A stretch of DNA of 18,604 nucleotides from Thermodesulfovibrio sp. (GCA_027050975.1 JALUAR010000025.1:7476-26079); one strand, 5' to 3'; counted from the first letter of the stretch, positions 1 to 6,676 are shown. Numbers and translations are program-made. The notes: generated by a model from the letters alone, not told the origin.

Positions 1-338
1 CTGTTAATTTCGTTTAGTTCTTCTATTCCTTGCAAAAGACTCAATAGTTTGGACCTGAGATTAAGAAGCCGTTCGTCTCCTGTAAGATTGTAGATCTCCT
101 TAATACTCTTGTTGGAGTGCTGTCCATTGAAAAACTTGCTCACCAGTCTCTGTCTCTCCTCCTCCAAAAGTCTCAGCTGCAGCAGAAGACTATCCTTTTC
201 CTTGGCTATCTCCTCAATCTGATCTGCATTGAAGTAAATAATCGCCTCTTTTTCCTTTTTAAGTAGATCATACAGGCAGGTATAACTCCTTGCCTGCTCT
301 TCTAAAATCTTTATTAGTCCTTCGATGGTTTCTCTCAT
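1..338 (-). CDS. flgN: FlgN family flagellar export chaperone (3' end beyond window)
   Basis: Reading leftwards from ATG 338-336 gives an open frame of at least 112 codons with no stop before the edge. It begins MRETIEGLIKIL and reaches LLQGIEELNEIN at the edge. The protein is almost entirely helical and charged, with many E, K, Q and L, as in FlgN, the cytoplasmic chaperone for the hook-filament junction proteins FlgK and FlgL. The segment around IEELNEIN resembles the family's conserved region near the C-terminus. The start overlaps the flgM stop as ATGA, so translation is probably coupled. Position after flgM fits the common flgM-flgN-flgK-flgL order, so flgK would be expected further left. 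The family call rests on composition, length and context, since FlgN sequences are poorly conserved. Confidence 0.82.
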   Translation of the reverse strand, partial: MRETIEGLIKILEEQARSYTCLYDLLKKEKEAIIYFNADQIEEIAKEKDSLLLQLRLLEEERQRLVSKFFNGQHSNKSIKEIYNLTGDERLLNLRSKLLSLLQGIEELNEIN

Positions 339-628
339 AACTCTTCAATTAATCGGCGAAGTATCTTGCCAGGGTCTATCCTGTAATTGCCGGTCTCTAT
401 GGCTTTCTTAATCTCTTCAACTTTATCTGTGCGAACATCGGGAAGTTCGTTAATTGCCTTCTTTAGCGCGTCTATCTCGCGTGCCCTGCCTGATAACTCA
501 ACCTTGTCCTTAACCGTTCTTCTCTCTTGAATCTTCTGGCCTTCTTCGATGGCATCCTTGCCCTGGGTTTTCTGAGTCCTGAGATAAACATCCTGTCCCT
601 CAGGAGGCCTGTTTCCGTGAACTTTCAT
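335..628 (-). CDS. flgM: Anti-sigma-28 factor FlgM
   Basis: FlgM binds and holds sigma-28 (FliA) until the hook is finished and FlgM itself is exported. The protein is 97 residues from the chosen start. Its C-terminal half carries the family signature: VELSGRAREI, then a helix, PDVRTDKVEEIKKAI, ETGNYRIDPGKI and a final leucine-rich helix. The N-terminus is polar and probably disordered, as is usual for this exported protein. The frame can be extended to a TTG at 640-638, but GGAGG falls inside that extension, 5 nt before the second of two tandem ATGs (628-626), so I place the start there. A sigma-28 promoter lies about 50 bp upstream, giving the expected autoregulatory loop. The stop overlaps flgN. 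Confidence 0.93.
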   Translation of the reverse strand: MKVHGNRPPEGQDVYLRTQKTQGKDAIEEGQKIQERRTVKDKVELSGRAREIDALKKAINELPDVRTDKVEEIKKAIETGNYRIDPGKILRRLIEEL

Positions 629-680
629 CATGTCCTCCAAATAAAAAGTTCTCCAGGGCCTCTCTGGCCTCTCATATTAT

Positions 681-707
681 ATATCGGCCAGAAGAAAAAA
701 AACTTTA
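681..707 (-). promoter_or_regulatory. Sigma-28 (FliA) promoter of flgMN
   Basis: On the minus strand TAAAGTTT (707-700) is followed by exactly 11 nt and then GCCGATAT (688-681). This matches the enterobacterial sigma-28 consensus TAAAGTTT-N11-GCCGATAA at 15 of 16 positions. The expected start is near 674, giving a leader of about 46 nt that contains GGAGG before flgM. A TATAAT also occurs at 681-676, but with no matching -35. The promoter sits in the 85-bp gap after flgJ, so flgMN can be transcribed as a late class on top of any read-through from the basal-body operon. Confidence 0.9.
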
Positions 708-713
708 ATTTCG

Positions 714-986
714 CTATTTTTTAAGAGCCTTTTCAATCATTTTTGACAACCCTGTTCCCTGCTCGGCAAGATGTTCTGCCAGCTGAAGTTCAAACAGGCT
801 TTGATAGATTGAGCCTGAGAAACCACCTCCGAAAAGCCCCTTTTCAAGGGTTTTATCCATCTCCTTAAGCAGTTCATGGAGAAAAAGAGATTCAAACTCC
901 CTTGCAACAGCCTTCACCCTCTTGTCCGGATCTTTTAAAGAGGCTATCTCCAGTGTTGTGCCGAATATTCCGTTTACTCCTTTCAC
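714..986 (-). CDS. flgJ: FlgJ-type rod-binding protein, muramidase domain absent
   Basis: This 90-residue protein corresponds to the N-terminal rod-cap domain of FlgJ, which helps assemble the flagellar rod in the periplasm. The typical core is visible: AREFESLFLHELLKEMDKTL, then a glycine-rich FGGGFSGSIYQSLFELQLAEHLA and GTGLSKMIEKAL. The C-terminal peptidoglycan hydrolase domain of enterobacterial FlgJ is missing, as in many other phyla, so a separate enzyme must open the cell wall. The start is GTG 986-984, whose G is shared with the TAG stop of flgI (1-nt overlap), so translation is probably coupled. It is the last gene of the flgF-J run; a sigma-28 promoter begins just downstream. Confidence 0.9.
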   Translation of the reverse strand: MKGVNGIFGTTLEIASLKDPDKRVKAVAREFESLFLHELLKEMDKTLEKGLFGGGFSGSIYQSLFELQLAEHLAEQGTGLSKMIEKALKK

Positions 987-2074
987 TACAGTATCTCCAA
1001 CTCGGCCTTCAGTGCACCTGATGCCTTCAGTGCCTGAAGGATTGCAATCAGATCCCTGGGAGTGACTCCCATAGTGTTAAGTGCCCGCACTACCTCTCCC
1101 AATGTGGTACCAGAGACCTGTACCAGATGGGCCTCCTTCTCTTTTGCCCTTATCTCTGTTTGCGGGACTACAACCGTCTCTCCTTTGGAAAATGGTTCAG
1201 GCTGGGAGACCTGGTACTCTGTGGTAATTTCAATTGTTAGACCGCCATGGGCAATAGCCACGGGAGAGATACGCACATTACTGCCGATAACAACTGTGCC
1301 TGTACGCTCGTTTATTACTACCCTGGCGGGTGTGTCTGTTTTTACATCAATATTTTCTACCAGATGCATTAACTCAACAATGTTGCCCTGATACCGGGAC
1401 GGTACTTTCAGAATTACAGTTGAGGGATCAGAGGCAACTGCGAAATCTCCTTTTAAAAAGGTGTTTATCTCTCTTACCATATTCGATGCCACAGTAAAGT
1501 CAGGATTGTGAAGTATAAGCTTTAGCTGAGCCCTGTTGTTTAATGAAAAGGTTATCTCCCTCTCTATTATGGCTCCATTTGGTACACGTCCTACAGTGGG
1601 ATGATTCTTCTGCGCTGTTGTACCTCCTCCGCTTGCCTGAAAGCCTCCTATTGATACGGGACCCTGGGCAATTGCATACACCCTGCCGTCAGGTCCCTTA
1701 AGAGGTGTCATTAAAAGGGTGCCTCCCTGGAGATTTTTGGCATCTCCAATAGCAGAAACTATGACATCAACCTTGCTGCCTGCCCTTGGAAAGGGAGGAA
1801 GGGTTGCCGTTACCATTACTGCTGCCACATCTTTGGCCTTTATATCCTTCGGGTCCACCCTGAGCCCCATACGGGAGAGCATATTGGCAATGCTTTGCAG
1901 GGTAGCGTCACCTTTGTCACCGGTTCCATTAAGACCAACAACCAGGCCATAACCAACAAGCTGGTTCTCCCTGAAGCCCTCAACAAAGGCAATATCCTTT
2001 ATGCGTTCAGCTGCAGCAGGAATAGTGAAAAATAGTATGAGTAATACCAGCACAATAGTAATCAGCTTCTTCAT
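986..2074 (-). CDS. flgI: Flagellar P-ring protein FlgI
   Basis: FlgI forms the P-ring, the peptidoglycan-level bushing around the rod. The protein has 362 residues, close to the family norm. It starts with a Sec signal peptide (MKK, a hydrophobic stretch to about residue 18, IPAAA with likely cleavage near residue 22). The hallmark start of mature FlgI follows: RIKDIAFVEGFRENQLVGYGLVVGLNGTGDKGD (about residues 24-56). Further matches are the MLSRMGLRVDP region, the VMVTATLPPFPRAGSKVDVIVSAIGDAKNLQGGTLL region and a C-terminal GTTLGEVVRALNTMGVTPRDLIAILQALKASGAL. The ATG is preceded by AAAGGAGG with 4 nt spacing, and the gene lies 10 nt after flgH. Confidence 0.98.
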   Translation of the reverse strand: MKKLITIVLVLLILFFTIPAAAERIKDIAFVEGFRENQLVGYGLVVGLNGTGDKGDATLQSIANMLSRMGLRVDPKDIKAKDVAAVMVTATLPPFPRAGSKVDVIVSAIGDAKNLQGGTLLMTPLKGPDGRVYAIAQGPVSIGGFQASGGGTTAQKNHPTVGRVPNGAIIEREITFSLNNRAQLKLILHNPDFTVASNMVREINTFLKGDFAVASDPSTVILKVPSRYQGNIVELMHLVENIDVKTDTPARVVINERTGTVVIGSNVRISPVAIAHGGLTIEITTEYQVSQPEPFSKGETVVVPQTEIRAKEKEAHLVQVSGTTLGEVVRALNTMGVTPRDLIAILQALKASGALKAELEIL

Positions 2075-2084
2075 GTGACCTCCT

Positions 2085-2816
2085 TTAAAATGGCCAGATT
2101 TTGTCTACTATTCTTCCAAGCCATCCTGGAGACTGTTTTTCATCGATTATGCCTTCGCCTACCAGATAAATTTCCGCATCAGCTATACGTGTGCTCTCTA
2201 TAGTATTTTCAGTAGAAATATCCTCCGGTCTGATTATGCCCTTCAGTACAAGTACCTGTTTTTCAAAATTCAATGTAATCTCTTTTCTTGACTCGATTAC
2301 CAGATTGCCATTGGGTAAAACATCTACTACCCTTGCGGTTATGGTTCCTCTCAGAGAACCCTCACTGGAGGTTTCACCTGAGCCTTTGAAATCATTCTTT
2401 ATTGAACTGCCTACAGAGGGAGAAAAGGTGTTGCCCTTTCCGTACAGGTTGGAAAGATTAAGGTCCAGGGGGACTCCGAAAAGCTTGCTCACAGATGCAT
2501 CGGTGGATGAGTCTCTTCCTGTTTTGGTTTCTGCCTTTTTGCTGCCTGCAATCCTTTCAACTATCAGCACGGTTATAAGATCGTTCAGCCTTCTGGCTCT
2601 TCTGTCTTCGTACAGGCTTGCCCTTTCCTGGTAAATGGAACCGGGTGAGGCAGGCGGCATCTTATATTCGGCCTGTGTAGAACGGGTGATGTAGTTTGGC
2701 GAAGGCGGTGGCACCTTGCTTGCCGATGAACAGGAGACCACAGTCAGGGCTAAAACAAGCAAGATGTATCGCCTCCATCCACAAAAACGGATGTTCGCTC
2801 TTTTAGGGTGCAACAT
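2085..2816 (-). CDS. flgH: Flagellar L-ring lipoprotein FlgH
   Basis: FlgH builds the outer-membrane L-ring. The 243-residue product has a basic N-terminus (residues 1-16), a hydrophobic core and a lipobox VVSC with the lipidated cysteine at residue 29. Family motifs follow: SLYEDRRARRLNDLITVLIVERIAGSKKAETKTGRDSS, then the GSSIKNDFKGSGETSSEGSLRGTITARVVDVLPNGNLVIESRKEITLNFEKQVLVLKGIIRPEDIS block typical of FlgH. The start overlaps the end of flgA by 14 nt and is preceded by GGAG with 6 nt spacing. The presence of FlgH indicates a diderm cell envelope. I see nothing anomalous in it. Confidence 0.97.
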   Translation of the reverse strand: MLHPKRANIRFCGWRRYILLVLALTVVSCSSASKVPPPSPNYITRSTQAEYKMPPASPGSIYQERASLYEDRRARRLNDLITVLIVERIAGSKKAETKTGRDSSTDASVSKLFGVPLDLNLSNLYGKGNTFSPSVGSSIKNDFKGSGETSSEGSLRGTITARVVDVLPNGNLVIESRKEITLNFEKQVLVLKGIIRPEDISTENTIESTRIADAEIYLVGEGIIDEKQSPGWLGRIVDKIWPF

Positions 2817-3432
2817 TTACCACTCCTTTGTCTGTAATTACCCCTTTTATGTATCTTTTCGATGAAAGATTCATTACAGTAACATACTCTCCTTTTGAGC
2901 CACTCTGTCTGGCAATACCGGTGGCTGTTATCTTAAGCCCTCTGCTTCTGAAAAGGATCACAACCTTCTGTCCCTTTTTTACAAGGGGGCTTTTCTTTAT
3001 GACTGCTTCGGTGATAACGGAGTCTGCCCTGAGCGAGCGTTTTAGCATCATTCCTCTCACCTGTTCCAGACTCTTTACGGCTCCTTTCGGAATCCTGCTA
3101 ACATCCATGAGTGCTGGATAGAGATCCTCGTCAGATAGTATGGTTCCCCGAGCCAGAGGCCGAATGCTTCTGAGTACCCAGTCACGGGCGATTACCTTTG
3201 CCCTTACCCTTACACTGTGGCCATCGCCAAAGAGCAGAACAAATGATGCCCTGCCTATGGGACCACGCTCGGTAATAATCTGAGATGGTCTTCTCTGCGG
3301 CAGCTTGCCTTCAACCGTAACGTTTTGAACCTCCACATCAGGCCATGGGTACTGCTTGAGAATGTAGTCCTTGATAACACTTTCGGGTGTCCACAGTGTT
3401 GACATAGCTAGTATAAGGATAAGGGAGACCAA
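2803..3432 (-). CDS. flgA: FlgA, P-ring assembly chaperone with SAF domain
   Basis: FlgA is a periplasmic chaperone needed for FlgI to polymerise into the P-ring. The 209-residue product has a hydrophobic N-terminus (MVSLILILAMSTLW) that acts as a short export signal. A variable domain follows to about residue 80. The conserved SAF/FlgA region then shows IRPLARGTILSDEDL, a segment ending IPKGAVKSLEQVRGMMLKRSLRADSVIT, and KKGQKVVILFRSRGLKITATGIARQSGSKGEYVTVMNLSSKRYIKGVI. Translation appears to begin at TTG 3432-3430: AGGAGG at the very end of flgG lies 5 nt upstream. The gap to flgG is 2 nt and the 3' end overlaps flgH. The signal peptide lacks a basic n-region, so a start slightly further upstream is the main alternative. 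Confidence 0.93.
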   Translation of the reverse strand: MVSLILILAMSTLWTPESVIKDYILKQYPWPDVEVQNVTVEGKLPQRRPSQIITERGPIGRASFVLLFGDGHSVRVRAKVIARDWVLRSIRPLARGTILSDEDLYPALMDVSRIPKGAVKSLEQVRGMMLKRSLRADSVITEAVIKKSPLVKKGQKVVILFRSRGLKITATGIARQSGSKGEYVTVMNLSSKRYIKGVITDKGVVNVAP

Positions 3433-3434
3433 CT

Positions 3435-4223
3435 TTACCTCCTCATGGTGTTTGTTATCTGAAGCATCTCGTCAGCAGCCTGTACAGCCTTCGAATTTAG
3501 CTCGTATGCGCGCTGGCTGACGATCATCTGTACCATCTCCTCCACGATGTTTACATTGCTAAGCTCAATAAATCCCTGCTGGATTGTGCCCAAACCATCA
3601 GAGCCGGGAGTTCCGGTAGTCGGAGGTCCTGATGAGGCTGTCTCAACAAAGAGGTTCTTTCCAATAGCCTTTAGCCCCCCTGGGTTTGGGAATTTTGCAA
3701 TCTCTATCTGACCAACTTCATTGGGGATGTTACTTCCTGGCTGTATCACGCTTACCCTTCCATCGGAACCAATAGTGATCTGAATCGCATCTGCGGGAAT
3801 GGTGATCTCTGGTTCAAGGGCATAGCCCTCGGAATTGACGATTCTTCCTTCGCTATCGAGCTTAAAGGTGCCGGCTCTTGTGTATGCAATCTCTCCATCA
3901 GGCTTTGTAATCTGGAAGAAACCTTCACCCTCGATTGCTATATCAAGGGAGTTCCCGGTATTTACCAGGTCGCCCTGCTGGAATATCTTCTGAACGGCAA
4001 CAGGCTTTACACCCAGGCCGATTTGAATTCCTGAAGGTAGCTGGGAGCCCTCGGCTGAACTGGCTCCTGGGGTTGCAATCTCCTGGTACATTAATTCCTG
4101 AAAGTCGGCTCTGCTCTTTTTGTATCCTGCTGTGTTTGTGTTTGCGAGGTTGTTTGCAATAACATCAATATTCAGCTTCTGGGCCTCCATACCGGTGGCA
4201 GCAATAAACAATGCCCTTATCAT
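3435..4223 (-). CDS. flgG: Flagellar distal rod protein FlgG
   Basis: FlgG forms the distal rod that passes through the P- and L-rings. At 262 residues it has the standard length. It shows the N-terminal axial-protein motif MIRALFIAATGMEAQKLNID followed by VIANNLANTNTAGYKKSRADFQELMY. Next come the DLVNTGNSLDIAIEGEGFFQI and YTRAGTFKLDSEGRIVNSEGY motifs. The C-terminal coiled region is LSNVNIVEEMVQMIVSQRAYELNSKAVQAADEMLQITNTMRR. It is exported by the flagellar type III system and has no signal peptide. The start ATG follows flgF by 2 nt with AGGGAGG 8 nt upstream. All expected axial motifs are intact. Confidence 0.98.
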   Translation of the reverse strand: MIRALFIAATGMEAQKLNIDVIANNLANTNTAGYKKSRADFQELMYQEIATPGASSAEGSQLPSGIQIGLGVKPVAVQKIFQQGDLVNTGNSLDIAIEGEGFFQITKPDGEIAYTRAGTFKLDSEGRIVNSEGYALEPEITIPADAIQITIGSDGRVSVIQPGSNIPNEVGQIEIAKFPNPGGLKAIGKNLFVETASSGPPTTGTPGSDGLGTIQQGFIELSNVNIVEEMVQMIVSQRAYELNSKAVQAADEMLQITNTMRR

Positions 4224-4225
4224 AG

Positions 4226-4936
4226 CTATATCCTCCCTATTTCATTTATTGCCTTCTGCGTTGATTCGTCAAAGGCTCGGATCATCTTCTGGTATGCCTC
4301 AAACTCTCTCATGCTTTCTATCATTCTGACCATTTCACTTATAACATTTACGTTTGCTCCTTCAACCGATCCCTGAATGACTCTGGTGTTAACCTCTTGT
4401 GGTGTTTCTCCTGCTTGAGGTACATAAATAGAGTCTCCCAATCTCAACAACTGGTACGGTTTTTCAAAATCCACTATCTTCAATCTACCCACCAGAGTGC
4501 CATTTACTATTATGGTTCCGTCAGGTCCTATCTCTATTCTGCCGGGAGGCAGTTGAATTGGTTGATTTCCCTGCCCGAGCACTTTGATGCCGTCTTTATT
4601 GACAAGAAAACCCTCACTGTCAAGCTTGAAGTCGCCTCTTCTTGTGTATTTTTCTCCTTCCAATACAAAAAAACCGTCACCGCTTAAGGCAAGATCCAGG
4701 GGGTTGCCGGTATTTATAATACTGCCATGTGAGTAGTCCGTGGTAATAATGGCCTGTGTGTTCTTCATTACCCTTTCAGCAACTGGTGTTGCAGAGGGTA
4801 GCGGAAAGGAGCCGAAGATTACATCCTCCTTCTTATAACCCACAGTGGATGAGTTAGCAATATTCCGTGTGCGAAACATCAGTTCCACGCTTTTGGCTAT
4901 TGCTCCGGAGGTTGCTATGTAGATTCCTTTGTACAT
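4226..4936 (-). CDS. flgF: Flagellar proximal rod protein FlgF
   Basis: FlgF is a rod component between the proximal rod proteins and FlgG. The 236-residue product begins MYKGIYIATSGAIAKSVELM, and the adjoining axial motif is diverged to RNIANSSTVGYKK in place of the usual NNLANVNT-GYK. The central NTGNPLDLALSGDGFFVLEG and YTRRGDFKLDSEGFLVNKDG and the C-terminal EGANVNVISEMVRMIESMREFEAYQKMI identify the family. It differs from flgG in being shorter and in the N-terminal motif. It is the first gene of the flgFGAHIJ operon. No Shine-Dalgarno sequence precedes the ATG, and a sigma-54 promoter ends only 15 nt upstream, so the message is probably nearly leaderless. Confidence 0.95.
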   Translation of the reverse strand: MYKGIYIATSGAIAKSVELMFRTRNIANSSTVGYKKEDVIFGSFPLPSATPVAERVMKNTQAIITTDYSHGSIINTGNPLDLALSGDGFFVLEGEKYTRRGDFKLDSEGFLVNKDGIKVLGQGNQPIQLPPGRIEIGPDGTIIVNGTLVGRLKIVDFEKPYQLLRLGDSIYVPQAGETPQEVNTRVIQGSVEGANVNVISEMVRMIESMREFEAYQKMIRAFDESTQKAINEIGRI

Positions 4937-4950
4937 GATGCGATTGAATT

Positions 4951-4966
4951 AGCAAATGATGTGCCA
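4951..4966 (-). promoter_or_regulatory. Sigma-54 (RpoN) promoter of the flgFGAHIJ operon
   Basis: On the minus strand TGGCAC (4966-4961), five bases (ATCAT) and TTGCT (4955-4951) match the sigma-54 consensus TGGCAC-N5-TTGCW at every defined position, with the invariant GG and GC at the right spacing. Sigma-54 control of hook-basal-body genes is well established in several bacterial groups. Counting 12 bases from the GC element puts transcription start near 4940-4941, only 4-5 nt before the flgF ATG. An activator of the FlrC/FleR type would be required; none is encoded in the window. Confidence 0.88.
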
Positions 4967-5110
4967 GTAGCATTATGAGTTTTTTTGGCGTATCTATTCG
5001 GGGCACTTTGGTAGCGTTGGCTCTATTTATGCTTTATTTTTGCGGCTAAAGGAAGGTTAAACAACCGTGATTTGATCGGGAAGCTTGTTTCTGATAGCAA
5101 TATATTGGCT

Positions 5111-5140
5111 CTGTACAGGGAAAGGATCTTCCCTGTACAG
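5111..5140. promoter_or_regulatory. 30-bp perfect dyad made of two CTGTACAG palindromes
   Basis: CTGTACAGGGAA (5111-5122), a 6-nt centre (AGGATC) and TTCCCTGTACAG (5129-5140) form a perfect 12-bp inverted repeat. Each arm contains the 8-bp palindrome CTGTACAG, with centres 22 bp apart (about two helical turns). It lies in the 215-bp gap between the coiled-coil gene (ending at 5152) and flgF, about 185 bp upstream of the sigma-54 start. No U-rich tract follows on either strand, so a classical intrinsic terminator is unlikely. A binding site for the sigma-54 activator is a reasonable inference; a Rho-assisted hairpin ending the upstream transcript is the alternative. The rest of the gap (4967-5110) shows nothing else clear. 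Confidence 0.6.
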
Positions 5141-5151
5141 GAAAATATTTC

Positions 5152-5508
5152 CTATTCACCCATATTTATAATAAGTTCAACCTCTCCGGCTGGCAGATCA
5201 AGGATGCTCGCAATCTCTTCAACCTTTAACCCCTTGCTTGCCAGGACCATGACCTCTCTGTAACGGTAGTTATAAGAATGATCAGCCTCCTGAGTGATTT
5301 TTTCGGTCATGCTCAGAAGTCCTTCCAGAAGCTGGATCTTTTCATCCAGCCTTCTCTCTATATTTTGCAAGGTCTTCACACGCTCATCAATCCTGCTCAT
5401 AAGTAGAGCTGAAAGTTCTTCTATCTCAGAAAGTTCAAGTTCCAAGAGCCTTCCAAGTTCCTCTTTGGTGCTTTTTTTTCTCTTTTTTCCTGTGATTCCT
5501 TTAATCAT
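5152..5508 (-). CDS. Coiled-coil protein with DUF2802/DUF6115-like C-terminus, probably motility-associated
   Basis: The 118-residue protein has a very basic N-terminus (KGITGKKRKKS), then a long charged helical region (about residues 14-75) likely to form a coiled coil. A compact C-terminal segment, YRYREVMVLASKGLKVEEIASILDLPAGEVELIINM (about residues 81-116), reads like a small helix-turn-helix. This ending, with 'G-L-x-x-E-E-I-A' and 'G-E-V-E-L-I', recalls the DUF2802/DUF6115 families, which are often found in flagellar or chemotaxis clusters; their function is not established. There is no signal peptide or membrane segment. A strong GGAGG sits 5 nt before ATG. It is the third gene of the sigma-28-driven HDOD group, 32 nt after the small basic protein. 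I infer a role in motility from position only. Confidence 0.75.
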   Translation of the reverse strand: MIKGITGKKRKKSTKEELGRLLELELSEIEELSALLMSRIDERVKTLQNIERRLDEKIQLLEGLLSMTEKITQEADHSYNYRYREVMVLASKGLKVEEIASILDLPAGEVELIINMGE

Positions 5509-5540
5509 GATTACCTCCTCTCCGGATATCTTTCTCGGAT

Positions 5541-5708
5541 TTAAATCCTGATATCCACCTTGTGCTTCTCCTCATCCTTCTGCTTTTTTTTGCTCTTTCT
5601 GGAGTCATTTTTTTGGCGCTGTCGTCTTTCGTTTAATGACTTGATAACCTCGGTCTGACCTTTTATCATCGGGATATCATACACCCTTTTAAGCCCTTCA
5701 ATAGCCAT
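5541..5708 (-). CDS. Small basic protein of 55 residues, function unknown
   Basis: A short frame from ATG 5708-5706 to TAA 5543-5541 encodes 55 residues. It begins MAIEGLKRVYDIPMIKGQTE and ends EEKHKVDIRI. The middle (about residues 28-50) is dominated by R, K, Q, E and D and should be a highly charged helix; the ends are more hydrophobic and look conserved in style. GGAG lies 5 nt before the ATG, at the very end of the HDOD gene, whose stop is only 2 nt upstream, so the two are surely co-translated or coupled. The next gene starts 32 nt downstream. I do not recognise a family. Coding potential rests on the good ribosome site, tight spacing and otherwise unexplained gap in an operon. Confidence 0.72.
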   Translation of the reverse strand: MAIEGLKRVYDIPMIKGQTEVIKSLNERRQRQKNDSRKSKKKQKDEEKHKVDIRI

Positions 5709-5710
5709 GA

Positions 5711-6565
5711 TTACTCCATAAGGGAAAGCTTCTCAGATATATACCGTTCCTTGAACTGTTCGATTATCTCTTCCATGTCCTCGAGGCTCAGACCAAGGAG
5801 CTCCATACAGCTACTGTCTTCTCCGCATAACTCTGGCATGGGAGCGCGATACCCCACCCCCAATCTTGTGCATACGCAGTCAGCTAACGAGACAATCTCA
5901 CATATCCCCTGGGCATATTCGTTGTCAAGACTTTGACAACCGTGATGATTTCTTGCCGTATCAATCAGGGTCTGTGGAAAACCCCACTCCTCAAAAAGCA
6001 GTGCACCCACCTCCTGGTGATCATAGCCGATTATCTCCTTTTCCACCTTGTAAAAGGGGATGTGATCACTATATACGGTCTCTATAACTACGGCGTAACG
6101 CTCCGGTAAACTCTGATTCATAACAGCTTTACCAACATCATGCAAAAGTCCTGCCACAATACATTCTTCAGGAGAGACATCATGAGCCCTCTGCTTGCTT
6201 GCAACAAGGCCGGCTGCTATGGAGACGCCGATTGCATGCTCCCAGAGCTTCTGGTCGAAAAGGCCATGACTGTCATACAGATCTTTTGTTGCTACTGCCA
6301 AGGCTATGTTTTTTATTGTGTTAAAGCCAAGGATAAAGATAGCATCCGAGATGGTGTCAATTTTTCGGCGTAGTCCGTAGTATGCTGAGTTTGCTATCAT
6401 GAGTATTCTGGAGGCAAGGGTCTGGTCTAGACTTATTATGTGCTGGAGTTCTTCTACCCGTGCATTTGGGTCATTTGTCAGTTGCAGAATCTTTGCTGAA
6501 ACATGCGGCATGACCGGCAGCTTGCAGTCCTTTAAGATTATTTCTTTATTGACTTTATTGATCAC
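5711..6565 (-). CDS. HDOD-domain signalling protein
   Basis: The 284-residue protein matches the HDOD family of cytoplasmic signalling proteins. LPVMPHVSAKILQLTNDPNA and LQHIISLDQTLASRILMIANSAYY (about residues 16-63) are the usual opening. IDTISDAIFILGFNTIKNIAL follows, then GLLHDVGKAVM with an intact HD pair at 142-143. YDHQEVGALLFEEWGFP and a further NHH at 206-208 complete the core. Many HDOD proteins lack HD phosphodiesterase residues; here several histidines remain, but I would not claim catalysis. The start is GTG 6565, with AAAGGAGG 6 nt upstream. A sigma-28-like promoter precedes it and two small genes follow. HDOD proteins elsewhere affect motility, c-di-GMP signalling or stress responses, so a motility role is plausible. 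Confidence 0.93.
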   Translation of the reverse strand: MINKVNKEIILKDCKLPVMPHVSAKILQLTNDPNARVEELQHIISLDQTLASRILMIANSAYYGLRRKIDTISDAIFILGFNTIKNIALAVATKDLYDSHGLFDQKLWEHAIGVSIAAGLVASKQRAHDVSPEECIVAGLLHDVGKAVMNQSLPERYAVVIETVYSDHIPFYKVEKEIIGYDHQEVGALLFEEWGFPQTLIDTARNHHGCQSLDNEYAQGICEIVSLADCVCTRLGVGYRAPMPELCGEDSSCMELLGLSLEDMEEIIEQFKERYISEKLSLME

Positions 6566-6618
6566 ACTTCGCCTCCTTTAAAGTTTTTACCTTAGTGGAA
6601 TATGCTTTTCTTCATGTA

Positions 6619-6646
6619 TTATCGGTCAATGAGAGTGGAAACTTTA
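6619..6646 (-). promoter_or_regulatory. Sigma-28-like promoter of the HDOD gene group
   Basis: On the minus strand TAAAGTTT (6646-6639) is followed by 12 nt and ACCGATAA (6626-6619). Fifteen of the 16 consensus bases match, but the spacer is one base longer than the usual 11. The predicted start near 6612 gives a leader of about 47 nt carrying AAAGGAGG, almost the same geometry as the flgMN promoter in this window. It places the HDOD protein, the 55-residue protein and the coiled-coil protein in the late flagellar regulon. The region back to the response-regulator stop (6677) shows no good terminator. Confidence 0.75.
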
Positions 6647-6676
6647 ATCCCTGTTTTTGATAAAGGGAGAAGAGGC

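Noticed and set aside
676..681. TATAAT as a sigma-70 promoter for flgM
   Set aside because: No -35 element at suitable distance; the overlapping sigma-28 boxes explain the sequence better.
2191..2634. A 147-codon plus-strand frame opposite flgH
   Set aside because: It is serine- and leucine-rich shadow sequence against a conserved flagellar gene, with no supporting promoter or ribosome site.
5111..5140. The 12-bp dyad as a standard intrinsic terminator
   Set aside because: Neither strand has a U-rich run immediately after the stem; I list it as a regulatory dyad and keep termination as the alternative.
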